64,000 bases of DNA from Scheffersomyces stipitis CBS 6054 (lineage: Eukaryota; Ascomycota; Pichiomycetes; Serinales; Debaryomycetaceae): assembly GCF_000209165.1 (NCBI RefSeq), contig NC_009068.1, positions 3,162,001 through 3,226,000 on the forward strand. The letters are read 5' to 3'. The translations under genes were made by a program, and so were the position numbers. Positions 19,717 to 30,006 of the stretch are shown here, one piece after another. The stretch's first letter is position 1. Every line of letters begins with the position of its first letter. The notes beneath the pieces were generated by a model. That model did not search any database and had not been told where the DNA came from. It saw only the letters and a program-made list of their open reading frames with translations.

Positions 19717-22158
19717 TTGTTGTTGCTGAAGCATGTACTGTTGGAGATGCTGATGTTGCTGATGTTGAGGGAGCGATGTCAAGTTGGCATGCGGTTGATA
19801 TTGGTAGTTCATGGGAGGAGGTGTGTATTGCAGTTGGTGCTGGCGAGGTTTTGCAGTGGTATAATGCGATAATGGCTGTTGCTGTTGGAGTTGTGAATCT
19901 TGAGAAAACGACAATTTGTGACCATGACCAAATTGAGAAGACTGTTGATGATTTTGATTATGATGTTGAATTAGATTTTGATGTTTATTTTGCTGAAGTT
20001 GACTTTGTTGCTGATTTTGTTGTTGGTTGTAGGGAAGTTGTTGGTGGGGAAATCCATATTGGTAATCCTTAGATGCGTATTCATTGCCAACCATTTGGGC
20101 TTGCTGAACTTGCTGTTCATTAAAGCTCAACGGCAATGACATGTTTCTTGTTGCAGTCATTGGCCCATTCATTCCGGAACCAGACTTGTCTGATGAGATG
20201 GAAAGGTTACGTCTGTACGAGTTCTGATTCATGTTATGCTGGAATGGCTTGTTGCTCGAATTAGTTCCAACAGAATGCACGTGGTTTCTGTCGTTGACGA
20301 TAGAGTTGATTTTGGACTGGATCCTCTTGCCAAAGGACGATACGATCTTACAGTTCAGAAACCAGTATTTGATTATGACAACTTGCAACTGTGAATCGTC
20401 CTCAATAGGTTCCTGTGCTGGCAACAACAACGACAATTTTTCAATTTTTCCACTAGGGACTTGCTGGTTGATCAAAATGTCGATCAAGGTCTGAATGACG
20501 TAGTTACCGTAGGGGTCGTTGATGAGCTTGTTCAAGTCGTTGATCAAGATGTTGTAGATCAACTCCATCTTTAAGTTCGAGAAGTTGACAGCGGTTACGC
20601 CGTTGTAAGCTTCATTGTTGTAGCAATTCTTCAAGAACTTCTCAACGACATTAGATGAGAACTTCAAGTTGCACAAGTTGTTAATTCCAAACTGCAAGAA
20701 GTTCTGGAAGATCTTGTAGTTGATCTCAAATGAGTTGATCAGAATGAGATACTGCAATACGTAGTTCCCAAACTGGTCGTTGATCAACAACTGGAAGTTA
20801 GCAAAGTCCAAAATACAAGCACTGAACTCCTGCAACTGGGTCATAGTCACATGGTTCAAGCACTTCTGTAAGACGCAACAGCCATGCTTGTGCAGAGCTA
20901 CAACGTACAATCCTTCGATGATTGAGTCGTAGATGAACTGACAGTCCAGAGGTGGGTACTTGTTGAGGATCTTTTGGATAACATGGTTTCCGTTGAGATC
21001 CTTGATAAGCTCAATGATGTACGGTTTCATACCCTTGATGAGTAAATTTAACTGGTACTGATTGTTCAAATTGTCGATTATCTTCTGAAGAGCTCTTGTT
21101 CCATGCTGGTTGATCAGGATCTGGAACAAGTTGTACTGCAAGATCTGCAATATGAGGTTAAGATTCGACTCGTTGCAGTAGACGATCAATTTCTGGATCA
21201 AATAATTGCCAAACGGGTCGATAATCAACTCATAGAGATAAGGGTGGATCTGGGCAAAGATAACTTCGAAGTTGTTGAGTCTGGTCTGGTAGTTAGGAAT
21301 CAAGTTCTCGTCTATTTTCTTTTGTAGAAAACGACACCCATATTGGTCTTTGGAGAGCCTGAGAATATCCAGCTTCAACTGAACCAACGGAACCTTGCTG
21401 ATAGAGGCAATATAGTCTTTATCAATTTTCTTAGATGCCCCAGAAGTAATGGCTGGAGCGGCGGTTGAAGGGACAGAGCCTCCTGAAGGAGGAGGAGGAG
21501 TGGTAGTAGCAGCTGAAGAGGGTATAGAGTTGGCGGTAGACGAAACAGAAGACGATTCAGAGACGCTCAGAACCTGAGCAGAATTTTGAACGCTTTGAAG
21601 TCGAGAGTTTTGAACAGTCTGAACATTCGGAGCAACATTTTGACCACTTTGACCATTCTGAGTCGAAGCCTTTACGAGTTCTTCGGACTTGCCAAATACT
21701 GAACCGGAGTCAAGTTGAGCATAGCTGCTAGATTTAGAAGAATCGTGGAGCAGAAGCTGGTCAATGTTGAAATTTGGCAAGTTGAGGTTATGGTTCAACT
21801 TTGCGGAAGATTCCCAGAGAACTGACCGGCTGTTGGCGGAAGCATGAGGGTTGGCACTAGAGTTAGCGCCACCGTTAACGCCACCGTTAACGCCGGCACT
21901 ACTGCTGGCAGCATTGGCGTTGACATGGATATTACTGTTGAAATTCTGGGGACCAGCAAATAAAAGGTTGGAGCCAGAAAGAGAGCCAGATTTTGTGTGA
22001 TGGAAAGGCGTAGCAACAGAAGAGCCTACCGCACCTGAGCCGCCCAGGCCAGAAAGCACCAGTGTGGAACGGGTATGTCTCTGGACGAGGTTTGGCGGAG
22101 TTGTAGGTTCTATTAGAGAATTGACCAGGTTAATGGACAAATTGTGGTTGTGAGACAT
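19570..22158 (-). CDS. MPT5: Pumilio-family mRNA-binding protein Mpt5 (Puf5)
   Basis: This 862-residue PUF protein has a Ser/Asn/Ala-rich N-terminus, a PUF array from about 245 to 620, and a Gln-rich tail. Repeat landmarks include KDQYGCRFLQKK, DPFGNYLIQKL, NQHGTRALQKI, DLNGNHVIQKI, HKHGCCVLQKC, NDQFGNYVLQYL, FSSNVVEKFL and DPYGNYVIQTL. The KFSSNVVEKF and INDQFGNY forms match Mpt5/Puf5 better than Puf4. Puf5 binds UGUA-type elements in 3' UTRs, recruits deadenylation factors and represses mRNAs such as HO in S. cerevisiae. The tail carries an uninterrupted polyglutamine tract (about residues 810-825). The start ATG at 22158 is followed by MSHNHNLSINLVNS. A 3 kb gap lies upstream. Confidence 0.9.
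19681..19728 (-). repeat. CAG/CAA trinucleotide repeat coding polyglutamine
   Basis: This is sixteen consecutive Gln codons in MPT5, mostly CAG flanked by CAA. The pure CAG core is prone to length change between strains. Confidence 0.9.
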
Positions 22159-25145
22159 CTGGCAAAAATTCTGAGGCTGGTGGAAAAGTGGGACTTGGTT
22201 CGTAGAAAAGGTCAGAATCTGTCAGTGAACGTGGCAGTTGACGATGCTGGGAAATGACTATGGGACTCAGATGTTGTTGATGACGAGAAGAATATGGATA
22301 TGAGAAGAACCCAGTTGCAAAATTTTGTTGAATAACCACTGTGCTATATTTTTGATATCAGACTAGTGTCGGAGCAATAAAGTAGCTGCAGCGCAGAGAG
22401 TAAAGTGCAGACAGTAACGCTGTGGGATCAGTGTCAACAGGTGGTGTTGGACGTGGTGTCTGGCGATGGCGGCAGCGATCCAGATTGTTGATCAGGAAAA
22501 GCAGCCTATCACGAAAGTCGAGTCGAACCTAGGTAGGAATCTGGGTTTGAGCCAGAAACGGATGGGCACCGGACAGCTAGGCAGACGGACAGAGAAAAGA
22601 GTGTCAGACAGAGGGAAAACGGAGACACTAGGGAAAGGCAGAGGCAAAACTCAGACAAACACTCACACGGCTAACAACAGACAGACAGACAGACTTGGCT
22701 AGCAATCGGACGAAGTTAAAGACCACACTCCGCTTCGTCCAATGGGCTGGAGGAAGGGATCAACTTCTTTATATATGGAAGGCAGGCCTGGTTCCAAAGG
22801 GTGCCTGTATAGACGTAGAATCGTATTTTTTTTTGTTTTCAGGATCCTGATGAGAGGTGGCACGGTACAGGAGACGATGGAGGTGGTGACAGACAATTCA
22901 GGTGATAGTGTCGGCTATCCCGCTCGGTCGTGCTCAAAGTGAAACAGCTCGTCTGAGTCGAACAACAACACCAAAGACAGAGACTAGCGCTCTGGCACTC
23001 TGGATCTCTGACAATGGAGGCAGAACAGACAGAGGACACTGTTGGCTGGCACACAATTGTCTGGTTGGGAGTTCCAGTCGGACAGACAAATATTGCAAAT
23101 GGATGCTACCGCAGCACAGCACCATGTCTGGCTGCGACATTCGTTTAGCGCAGACTTCGCACCCGCGCTCGACATGCTCACCCTCCATATCGGTGTGGGA
23201 ATCATCCTTTTCTCGCCAAAAGAAACACAACCTGCAACAGGGTCGAGTGCTCGGAACGCTGTCTGGCAGCACAAGCAAACCGAGGGCGTCTGCCGCCAAC
23301 AGCGAAGTACACCAGCCGACACAAAACGCTTTCTTTTTCTGTCTGCCACCAAATTGCCAGGCAGCCCACCAAATGATTCTTCCTGCTGTAGCTATCTCTA
23401 CCAGGGGACCACCATTCAGCTTCCGGCCGTTTCTGTATATTTCTGTAACTTCCTGTAGACTCTTACGAGTGGCTTTCAGTAAAATCTCCTTACGCCATTT
23501 TGTCCGTTCACCCTATCTTTATTTTGTGCCTATCTTCCAGTAGGGGCCGGTTTTGTGGAGGCGAAGACAGCGACACTCAACAACTGCTCTCACGTCCAGA
23601 CAAGGAGGATGTTTGAATTGCATGAAGTTGCAATCGTCACCGTTAAGCCTGAACCCAACAACAATTCTAGACTGGACCTCTGAACCGGACGGCCATTAAA
23701 GTTTCGGGAATCACTCCTGTCTTTGCACCAGGTCCAACGTGAGATTACCGGCTCCTGTCCTGACTTTCTTCACCTCACAGTTTCAGGTTCAGATTCCAAC
23801 TGGCCGAACCAAACTGCTCCTGTCGAGGCAATTCGGCCTGTTTCAATATTCTCCCAGAGACTAAATAATCTCCACCACTCAGCAATCTCTAAATACTTCT
23901 TACTCTACGGAATCTTGGGTTTATGGATCTAGTACTATACTGAATTCTACTTCTCTACTTTGGTCTCTTCACTCTGTAAGACATTCTTGTATAATCCTGA
24001 AATTTCAATCGCTTCCAAGTGGTCCAGCTCCTGCTCGTTTCTCTATCTCTACCTGGTTCCTGGTTTTCCTCTCTGGTCCTCCATCCCTGCCTCATGTCTC
24101 CTATTCCTATGTCGTTTTCCTGTGAAATCCACATTCTCAGGTTTACATATTATCATTACTAATACCGTGGTGAAACTTGACGCTTGCCAGTCGAGTTTCG
24201 GACAGCCAGGACCCCGGGTCTCCTACTGTAGGGCCAGATTATCACTACCAGATACTCTTCATCCCAACCAATAGAATCTCAAATATCTTTCTCTGTCTCC
24301 ATCTTTATACTTCCGGCCGCAATGTCTCCAACTTCCGGTCGACGTTCCAGCTTACCGTCATTTTTCAGAGAGCAGTTCTAATCTGCTGTCCTCACATTAG
24401 CGGACAAGCTTTTTTTGCAGTTTGTCTGTGGTTGCGTCGGATCGCCAAAATTGGCTGCAACTTAAGAGAGGGTTGCACATGACGTAACACACATGATCAT
24501 CCCTTCCAATCAACCAGGCAACCAATTCCGGAGGCATATCACGTGTCTGTTCTAGACTTTCGCAGCCATTCACGTCCTCCAACATTCGGCCAGATTTTGG
24601 TGACAGCCCCTTAAGAAAGGTAAGTGAAAACTGGCTCCCTTTCAAAGGGTGAAATGTCACAAGACTTAATGGCGAGTTACTGTAGTTCAAGTGGCTAGTT
24701 GGCAAAGCTTGTATGTGTCAAAAAAGCAATCGTACAGCTACAATGCTAAACCACACGGGCGAAATGGATATTGTGGAATCAAATCTCAAGACTTACAAGC
24801 ATGTTTCGAAGGGTGATATTCAAATTCAATGCTTTTGTAGTCTCAGTACTAGCTAGGTATGCTCTAGCTTGTAGTTGCTGTGATATTATCTGTGTGCTAC
24901 TGAGATCATTCTGGGAGGTGTGTATTGCGTTTGACCTAATTCGAAGCTGTTTCTATGCTATGGTGATTGGATTGTAGAAACCATTCTAATATGGCCACAT
25001 GCTAACAATCATATCAGTCGCTCTTCTACAAATCCACAACCTTCACGATAAGATATTGAAATAAACCTATTTCTTGTTCTATATAATTCTATTCGCAAAT
25101 GCTTTTTCCGTTCTGTTATTTCATCACTTCATTACGTATTGACCC
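22159..25145. promoter_or_regulatory. 3 kb upstream region of MPT5, rich in CAGAC motifs
   Basis: No gene is supported. Frames reach 213 codons (22902-23543) but start at GTG, overlap frames on the other strand and lack protein-like composition. The MPT5-proximal kilobase (22400-23300) is more GC-rich and dense in CAGAC/GTCTG words, including a (CAGA)4 run at 22678. One GCGACATT is at 23134. An out-of-context CACGTG lies at 24540. I find no tRNA, and no snRNA that I would recognise. It is likely a long promoter and leader for MPT5, plus the 3' region beyond SAE2. Confidence 0.45.
22678..22694. repeat. (CAGA)4 microsatellite
   Basis: Four perfect CAGA units followed by a C lie within a region of scattered CAGAC words. 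The same tetranucleotide recurs in other long intergenic regions of this window. Confidence 0.8.
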
Positions 25146-26693
25146 TCACAAATAGTAGCGTTCTGCTGCTACATATCGGTTGATGATGTCTATCGAAAAC
25201 ACAAACTCACCCACTTGAACTCCATCTCGAACAGAAAAACACTCCTTCAACCTTCTCTGAATACGTCGTTTCTGTCTCTTTTCTATGACAGCTCTGCGCC
25301 TTTTCAGTTCCTGGGTATCAGGAAATTCGCTATTCATGAATCCAGGAGGCAGAGGGATTTTGTCGAAAAGCTGGCTCAACTTGTCGTAGTACTCTTCGTC
25401 GTCTTCATCCTTATTTGCATTCTCACCTCTGTCGTCTCCTTCGTCTTCTCCTGGAGTCTTGTACCCGTCTCTGTGCTCTTTGTTTTCTTTATTTTCGGCA
25501 TCTTCCGAGCCGTTTCCTTGTGCCATTCGGTAGAACCGTTTACGATTAAATTCTTCTTGTTTCGTGATTCCTACACGTCGCTTATATGTGCCATTTATAG
25601 TCTGCACATATGTGACCTTTGCTTCACCCTTCCCCTGACAATTAGGATTCGGTTTAAAATCTCCCAGAAACCAGTCTATTTCGTTAATGGGATTGGATTT
25701 TAATCCGATTTTGAAGTCTGATACTTGGTCAAACATTCGTTTATAGAAACTAGACAAAAATTCAATTCGCTGCAACTTTGTATAGGGCCGTATTCTAGTA
25801 GGAAACTCAATCCGAAACGAATCGTAGAGCTGGACAACTTCTCCGAGCTGAGGTTCTTCTTCCTGAGAATCTTCTACTTCCACAACATCTTCTTCGTCTG
25901 TTTTGAGCTCTATTTTTCCAAGATACTCTTCGTTTTGCTTCTGAAATACGTCAGACACGCTTCCTTTGTCCGGAGAACTGTCAATATTGCTCTTTCCAAC
26001 GAAAACATCGTCGTCAATAAGCTCAGGCAGAAGATTTTCTTTCTCATCTACCTGAGCCATTTGGAATTGCTGCTGAGTTCGAGTTGGAGAAGAAGAAGTG
26101 TCTGAATACTGTGTAAGAAGCTTGAAGTACGGTACGCTCCCAGAGTCATTCTCTATGACCATTGAATCGCCTTGAGAACGTGCCACGCTCGACTGTACTA
26201 CCTTTTTAGGTGAGATCTTAATGGGAGAAGACACTATATCGTCGTCAGAATACTGAGTAGGTTCTATGCAAAGTGATTTGGATCGCAAATTCGGTACTGC
26301 AATCGGCTGCCGATTTTTCAGATTATCATTAAATGATTGTGCAGCCAAATTGGGCATATTTGAAAGCTGTAAGGTGTTCTCTTTAGACTTCACAGACATC
26401 AAAATAGTTGATTGTACTTTCAGATTCTTCACATCCTTCAGGATAATCAGAACCAACGACTTTTCAGGCGACTTTTCCTGTGAATTTACTACACTGCTAT
26501 GTTCTTTGTTCAACTTAAGAGGCTTGGGCAATCTTGTTAAGTCTTCAATTTGTTTTTTCAATTTGTAATTCTCCTGACGTAGGGCCCGAATATCAGTTTC
26601 GAAGCCATTGGTGACTTCTCGTATATGGTTCTGTACCTGCTCGTTTATAAGGCCCAAAATCTGCGGTGAAAGCAAAAAATCATGTTTAGTCAT
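25146..26693 (-). CDS. SAE2: DNA double-strand-break repair factor, Sae2/Ctp1/CtIP family
   Basis: This 515-residue protein has the family architecture. An N-terminal coiled coil (about 10-55, LINEQVQNHIREVTNGFETD) suits the tetramerisation helix. A long, acidic, phosphorylatable middle follows. Then comes DWFLGDFKPNPNCQG (about 340-352), like the DF-NP motif, and a terminal PPGFMNSEFPDTQE (449-462) like the conserved CDK-site block. Sae2/CtIP activates the Mre11 nuclease to start end resection. Residue 448, just before PPGF, is encoded by CTG; read as Ser it recreates the S-P CDK site of Sae2 Ser267 / CtIP Thr847. It is longer than S. cerevisiae Sae2 (345). The family assignment is from motifs, not alignment. 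Confidence 0.72.
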   Translation of the reverse strand: MTKHDFLLSPQILGLINEQVQNHIREVTNGFETDIRALRQENYKLKKQIEDLTRLPKPLKLNKEHSSVVNSQEKSPEKSLVLIILKDVKNLKVQSTILMSVKSKENTLQLSNMPNLAAQSFNDNLKNRQPIAVPNLRSKSLCIEPTQYSDDDIVSSPIKISPKKVVQSSVARSQGDSMVIENDSGSVPYFKLLTQYSDTSSSPTRTQQQFQMAQVDEKENLLPELIDDDVFVGKSNIDSSPDKGSVSDVFQKQNEEYLGKIELKTDEEDVVEVEDSQEEEPQLGEVVQLYDSFRIEFPTRIRPYTKLQRIEFLSSFYKRMFDQVSDFKIGLKSNPINEIDWFLGDFKPNPNCQGKGEAKVTYVQTINGTYKRRVGITKQEEFNRKRFYRMAQGNGSEDAENKENKEHRDGYKTPGEDEGDDRGENANKDEDDEEYYDKLSQLFDKIPLPPGFMNSEFPDTQELKRRRAVIEKRQKRRIQRRLKECFSVRDGVQVGEFVFSIDIINRYVAAERYYL

Positions 26694-27217
26694 ACTGAGA
26701 CATTCTCATACCATCAATTTGCGAAAATAGCCAGATAGAAAGAAGCAAACACGTCTGGATGGAAATTGTAGAATTAACATTAATAAATCTGATATTTCAG
26801 TAAATAGTACTGTATGTAGTAAGTTGCGAAAAAGACTCCAGATCTGAAGATATGTGAAATAGAGAGAGAAAGACTGTTATGATAAAGGAACGTTAAGGTG
26901 TAAAGAAAGAAGCAAAAGAGAAACCAGTCATTAGGTCCACTGATGTGAACTATATAACAGTAAAATGCTCCTACTTCCACTTGAAAAGTCGAAATACGAA
27001 TACACTGTTTGATGTTGATTAGTCACGTGAACATAATCATATGATCATCTCAATATCGCTTCTTAACTACTGCGTCATGGATGCATACCTCTGTTTACAG
27101 AGCATTGAAAATTTTCGAAATCTGAGCCATACAAAGGTGGTTATCTTTTCTTTGTTTCTGCATCAATTCTGGCACTTTGGTTTAGGAAAAGAACTCACAA
27201 GGATAGAATATCATCAT
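26694..27217. promoter_or_regulatory. Divergent promoter SAE2 / NUP49
   Basis: This 524 bp region contains GTCACGTG at 27022-27029, a Cbf1/Tye7-type E-box about 190 bp from the NUP49 start. The frame of NUP49 stays open back to 27041 but the extra 59 residues are not nucleoporin-like, so I treat it as leader. Confidence 0.45.
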
Positions 27218-28564
27218 ATGTTTGGAACTGCCAATAATTCACAGGCTCCAACGTCCGGTTTCGGTTTTGGTGGTGCCAATTCTACCGGTTCAGGCTTCGG
27301 AGCCAAACCCAGTGGAGGTCTTTTTGGCGCCAATCAAACAACAAATACCGGCCCAGGCACTTTTGGCAGTGGAAATGCCTTTGGAAACAATGCCAATAAC
27401 CAACAGACAGCAGGATCTGGTGGCTTGTTTGGCGCTTCTGGCCAGAATCAACAGCAGCCGACACAGAACCAGAACCAACAAGGAGGAGGATTGTTTGGAA
27501 GCAATAGCAATACGGCCGGAACTAGTAGTGGAGGTCTTTTCGGAAGCAAACCTGCCGCTGGTGGATTATTTGGTGGTTCCACTGGGGCTGCTACGACAGG
27601 TCTTTTTGGAGGTCAAAACCAAACTCAAAATCCACAAAACCAGCAAAACCAACAGAATACGGGACTTTTTGGTAGTAAACCTGCTGTTGGCGGTGGATTA
27701 TTTGGAGCAAGTACAAGTGGACAGACTCCTGCTGCGACCGGCGGCTTATTTGGTGGAAATACGGCTAACACGGCCTCTTCTACCATGGGTGGAGGGTTAT
27801 TTGGAGGATCTGCAGTAGGAAATACACAGCAGAACAAACCACTTTTTGGAGGATTGGGCGCTTCTGGTAGCTCTGGAACAACTGGAGGTTTGTTCGGAGG
27901 TTCGACTGCAAATCCTGGTGGCTTGTTCTCTCAACAGAATCAAAATCAACAGAATCAATTTCAACAACAACAACAGAATCAGCAACAAAATCAACAGCAG
28001 TTGACTGCAATGACGAGAGTGGGCGATTTGCCTCCGGCTATAAGGCAAGAGCTCGAGGAGTTTGATCGTTACATTAACAAGCAACATCTTGTAGCGACTA
28101 CTTTACAAGCTGACTATGGCAAACACGACCAGCTCATCAATACTATTCCCAAGGATATCAATTATCTTCATAACAAGCTTATGTCGACAAAACAGGCGCT
28201 TAAATTCGACTCTGGACAACTAGTTCATCTCAAGGAGCTCAATAACGAAATCACAGACGACATCTCAAAGATAATGCAACTCATATTACAGTTATCTACA
28301 CCTGGAACACGTCTTTCTTCTTCTTTCCAGTTAAATGAATTCTTTGTCAAGAAGATCAAGAAGTACTACGAGATTTTGCGTCAGTACGAGGGAGTCGTCG
28401 CTGAACTAGATTCAATTCTCGGTGGCTTGGAAAGACTGTGTACGGAAGGTTTTGGTAACTTGTTTAATATAGTAGAGGTTATCAAGTCGCAGTACCATTT
28501 GTTCATGGAGTTGTGTGAAACGATGGCTCAACTTCATAATGAGGTGAACAAGTTGTCGAAGTAG
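27218..28564 (+). CDS. NUP49: GLFG nucleoporin Nup49
   Basis: The 448-residue product begins MFGTANNSQAP and runs through about 265 residues of FG/GLFG repeats (GGLFG recurring) with Gln/Asn spacers. A C-terminal coiled-coil region of about 180 residues follows, from LTAMTRVGDLPPAIRQELE to the end. Nup49 sits in the central Nsp1-Nup57-Nup49 subcomplex of the nuclear pore; its FG repeats form part of the permeability barrier and the coiled coils hold the trimer together. The length is close to S. cerevisiae Nup49 (472). The ATG at 27218 is chosen because FG repeats start at once after it. The FG segment alone could fit other GLFG nucleoporins; the coiled-coil end favours Nup49. Confidence 0.85.
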   Translation: MFGTANNSQAPTSGFGFGGANSTGSGFGAKPSGGLFGANQTTNTGPGTFGSGNAFGNNANNQQTAGSGGLFGASGQNQQQPTQNQNQQGGGLFGSNSNTAGTSSGGLFGSKPAAGGLFGGSTGAATTGLFGGQNQTQNPQNQQNQQNTGLFGSKPAVGGGLFGASTSGQTPAATGGLFGGNTANTASSTMGGGLFGGSAVGNTQQNKPLFGGLGASGSSGTTGGLFGGSTANPGGLFSQQNQNQQNQFQQQQQNQQQNQQQLTAMTRVGDLPPAIRQELEEFDRYINKQHLVATTLQADYGKHDQLINTIPKDINYLHNKLMSTKQALKFDSGQLVHLKELNNEITDDISKIMQLILQLSTPGTRLSSSFQLNEFFVKKIKKYYEILRQYEGVVAELDSILGGLERLCTEGFGNLFNIVEVIKSQYHLFMELCETMAQLHNEVNKLSK

Positions 28565-28865
28565 GATCACGATGTATTATAATAAAGCAGCATAGATAGC
28601 AGTAGACTATCATAAAAAGTGAGATATTCTGTTATGGAAGCTATTGTTTGTATCATATAGAAGAATATAAATTAGGGTATACTGGTGAAAGTAGTATCAA
28701 GTTGAAGAAGCTCTTCTACATAAAGAGGTATTCTAAATGAAGTAAGCAGTGTGTACGTTAGCAGTTTATGAGTTAACAAATTAAATAGAAATCGTAAGAC
28801 TATTATAATACATTTATGTCTATAATACATATACAACTACATTTGTTACATTACTATACAAGCAT
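28565..28865. terminator. Convergent 3' region NUP49 / BUD13
   Basis: This 301 bp AT-rich gap has AATAAAG near 28580 and TATAATA-rich words near 28800. No gene or RNA is seen. Confidence 0.35.
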
Positions 28866-29600
28866 TCACTCATAGTCAAGATCATAACTCTCATTAATCG
28901 CAGTATCCATCTTCTGAAACTTCTGCTCTGTCTGCTTTCTCAACACAAGCTCCTCAAATCCGTTAGAACGATCGATTCCGTCCCAGAAATAGCCGGCTCT
29001 GATCCCAAATCTGTTTGAAGGATTGACTCCCTTATTGTAGACATAGCTACTATAGGCATTCGTAGAATTTTCAGGTTCGTCTTGTTTATCTTCAAATACT
29101 AACAACGGATCTTCAAATTGGCTCTGTTTCGGCACATATTTCTCTTTCTGCTGTCTTTCAATTTCATCTTCAGCTGTCCGCAACTCCGTGAAAGTCCTCT
29201 TATCTCTTTCAGCTTCCTTTTCTTGTTCAAATTGCTTTCTTCTATTATCGATATCTACAATTCGCCCCAGGGCATCTCTGTAAACTGTAGTCTGTTGTGC
29301 TTCTGGTTCTATTTTTCCAGGCTCCTCTACTTTTTCTCTCTCTGCTTGTACAACCTCCGAGCCATTATCGATTCGTTTAAATCCTTTACTCTGTGATTTT
29401 GTAGCTATTTGCACCTTTACCGGTGCCAATTCACTTTCTTCATCGTGAATAATCTCAGCTTCCTCTTCACTTTCAACTTTCTCTACTCTAGGATCAGCCC
29501 GGATCACAACATTCGAGGTTGCCGAGGGTATCTTCTTGCTCTTTTTCTTCCGCTTGTCCAGCTGAAGATATTTCAGGAGGTAATCCGCTCTAGATGACAT
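28866..29600 (-). CDS. BUD13: Pre-mRNA retention and splicing factor Bud13 (Cwc26)
   Basis: The 244-residue product starts MSSRADYLLKYLQLDKRKKK, the usual Bud13 N-terminus, and ends with the signature block. That block has TVYRDALGRIVDIDNRR in the middle, then NRFGIRAGYFWDGIDRSNGF near the C-terminus. Bud13 with Snu17 and Pml1 forms the RES complex of the activated spliceosome, and helps splice and retain certain pre-mRNAs. The C-terminal block includes the Snu17-binding peptide. The frame is open 72 codons further up, to 29816, but that part is not Bud13-like and would intrude on the divergent promoter, so I prefer 29600. The size is near S. cerevisiae Cwc26 (266). Confidence 0.92.
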   Translation of the reverse strand: MSSRADYLLKYLQLDKRKKKSKKIPSATSNVVIRADPRVEKVESEEEAEIIHDEESELAPVKVQIATKSQSKGFKRIDNGSEVVQAEREKVEEPGKIEPEAQQTTVYRDALGRIVDIDNRRKQFEQEKEAERDKRTFTELRTAEDEIERQQKEKYVPKQSQFEDPLLVFEDKQDEPENSTNAYSSYVYNKGVNPSNRFGIRAGYFWDGIDRSNGFEELVLRKQTEQKFQKMDTAINESYDLDYE

Positions 29601-30006
29601 CTGTGATTGTGAAGAAGAAGAGAATTGGCAAATCTGAGAAGAAACTACATCTACGATAGATATTGCTTGAGCCGCACGGCGGCAGAAATGCTCACTAACT
29701 AAATTAGCGAGAGAACCATTTAGGTGCAAATAGGCAACTCTTGTCATTATCTTGGTAGCACTTTTTCTCAAAACTCTGCCCGTTCTAGACATGAGAATGA
29801 ATGTCTCTTCGGCCAATTATCAATTCGGCTTCATTTATGGAAAATCGAATTTTGCAATCTATTTTGCAATTCCTCCATCTCTCCCCATCTTCCGCTACTG
29901 CTCTTTGCGGATGAGCCGCACCGCACAAATAAATCTACAGTATCTATCTTCTATCTTAAGATTCTAACCCACAACGTTTTCTCTTCAAATTGTCTTTACC
30001 TTGGCG
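29601..30006. promoter_or_regulatory. Divergent promoter BUD13 / DCAF4-like gene
   Basis: This is about 406 bp between the two start codons. It is AT-rich on the right, with an uninterrupted in-frame extension of BUD13 on the left. No clear binding-site cluster is seen. Confidence 0.35.

Noticed and set aside
22902..23543. 213-codon open frame upstream of MPT5
   Set aside because: It starts at GTG, not ATG, has no domain or hydrophobic pattern, and is overlapped by equally long frames on the other strand. It reflects the higher GC content here.
24397..24705. 102-codon minus-strand ORF and a GTAAGTG word on the plus strand
   Set aside because: No partner splice site or protein-like pattern was found; left as intergenic.
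27041..27217. 59-residue upstream extension of NUP49
   Set aside because: It is hydrophobic and unrelated to FG sequence; MFG at 27218 is the natural start.
29601..29816. 72-residue N-terminal extension of BUD13
   Set aside because: The Bud13 family starts at the MSSRADYL-like sequence; the extension has no family likeness and lies in a divergent promoter.
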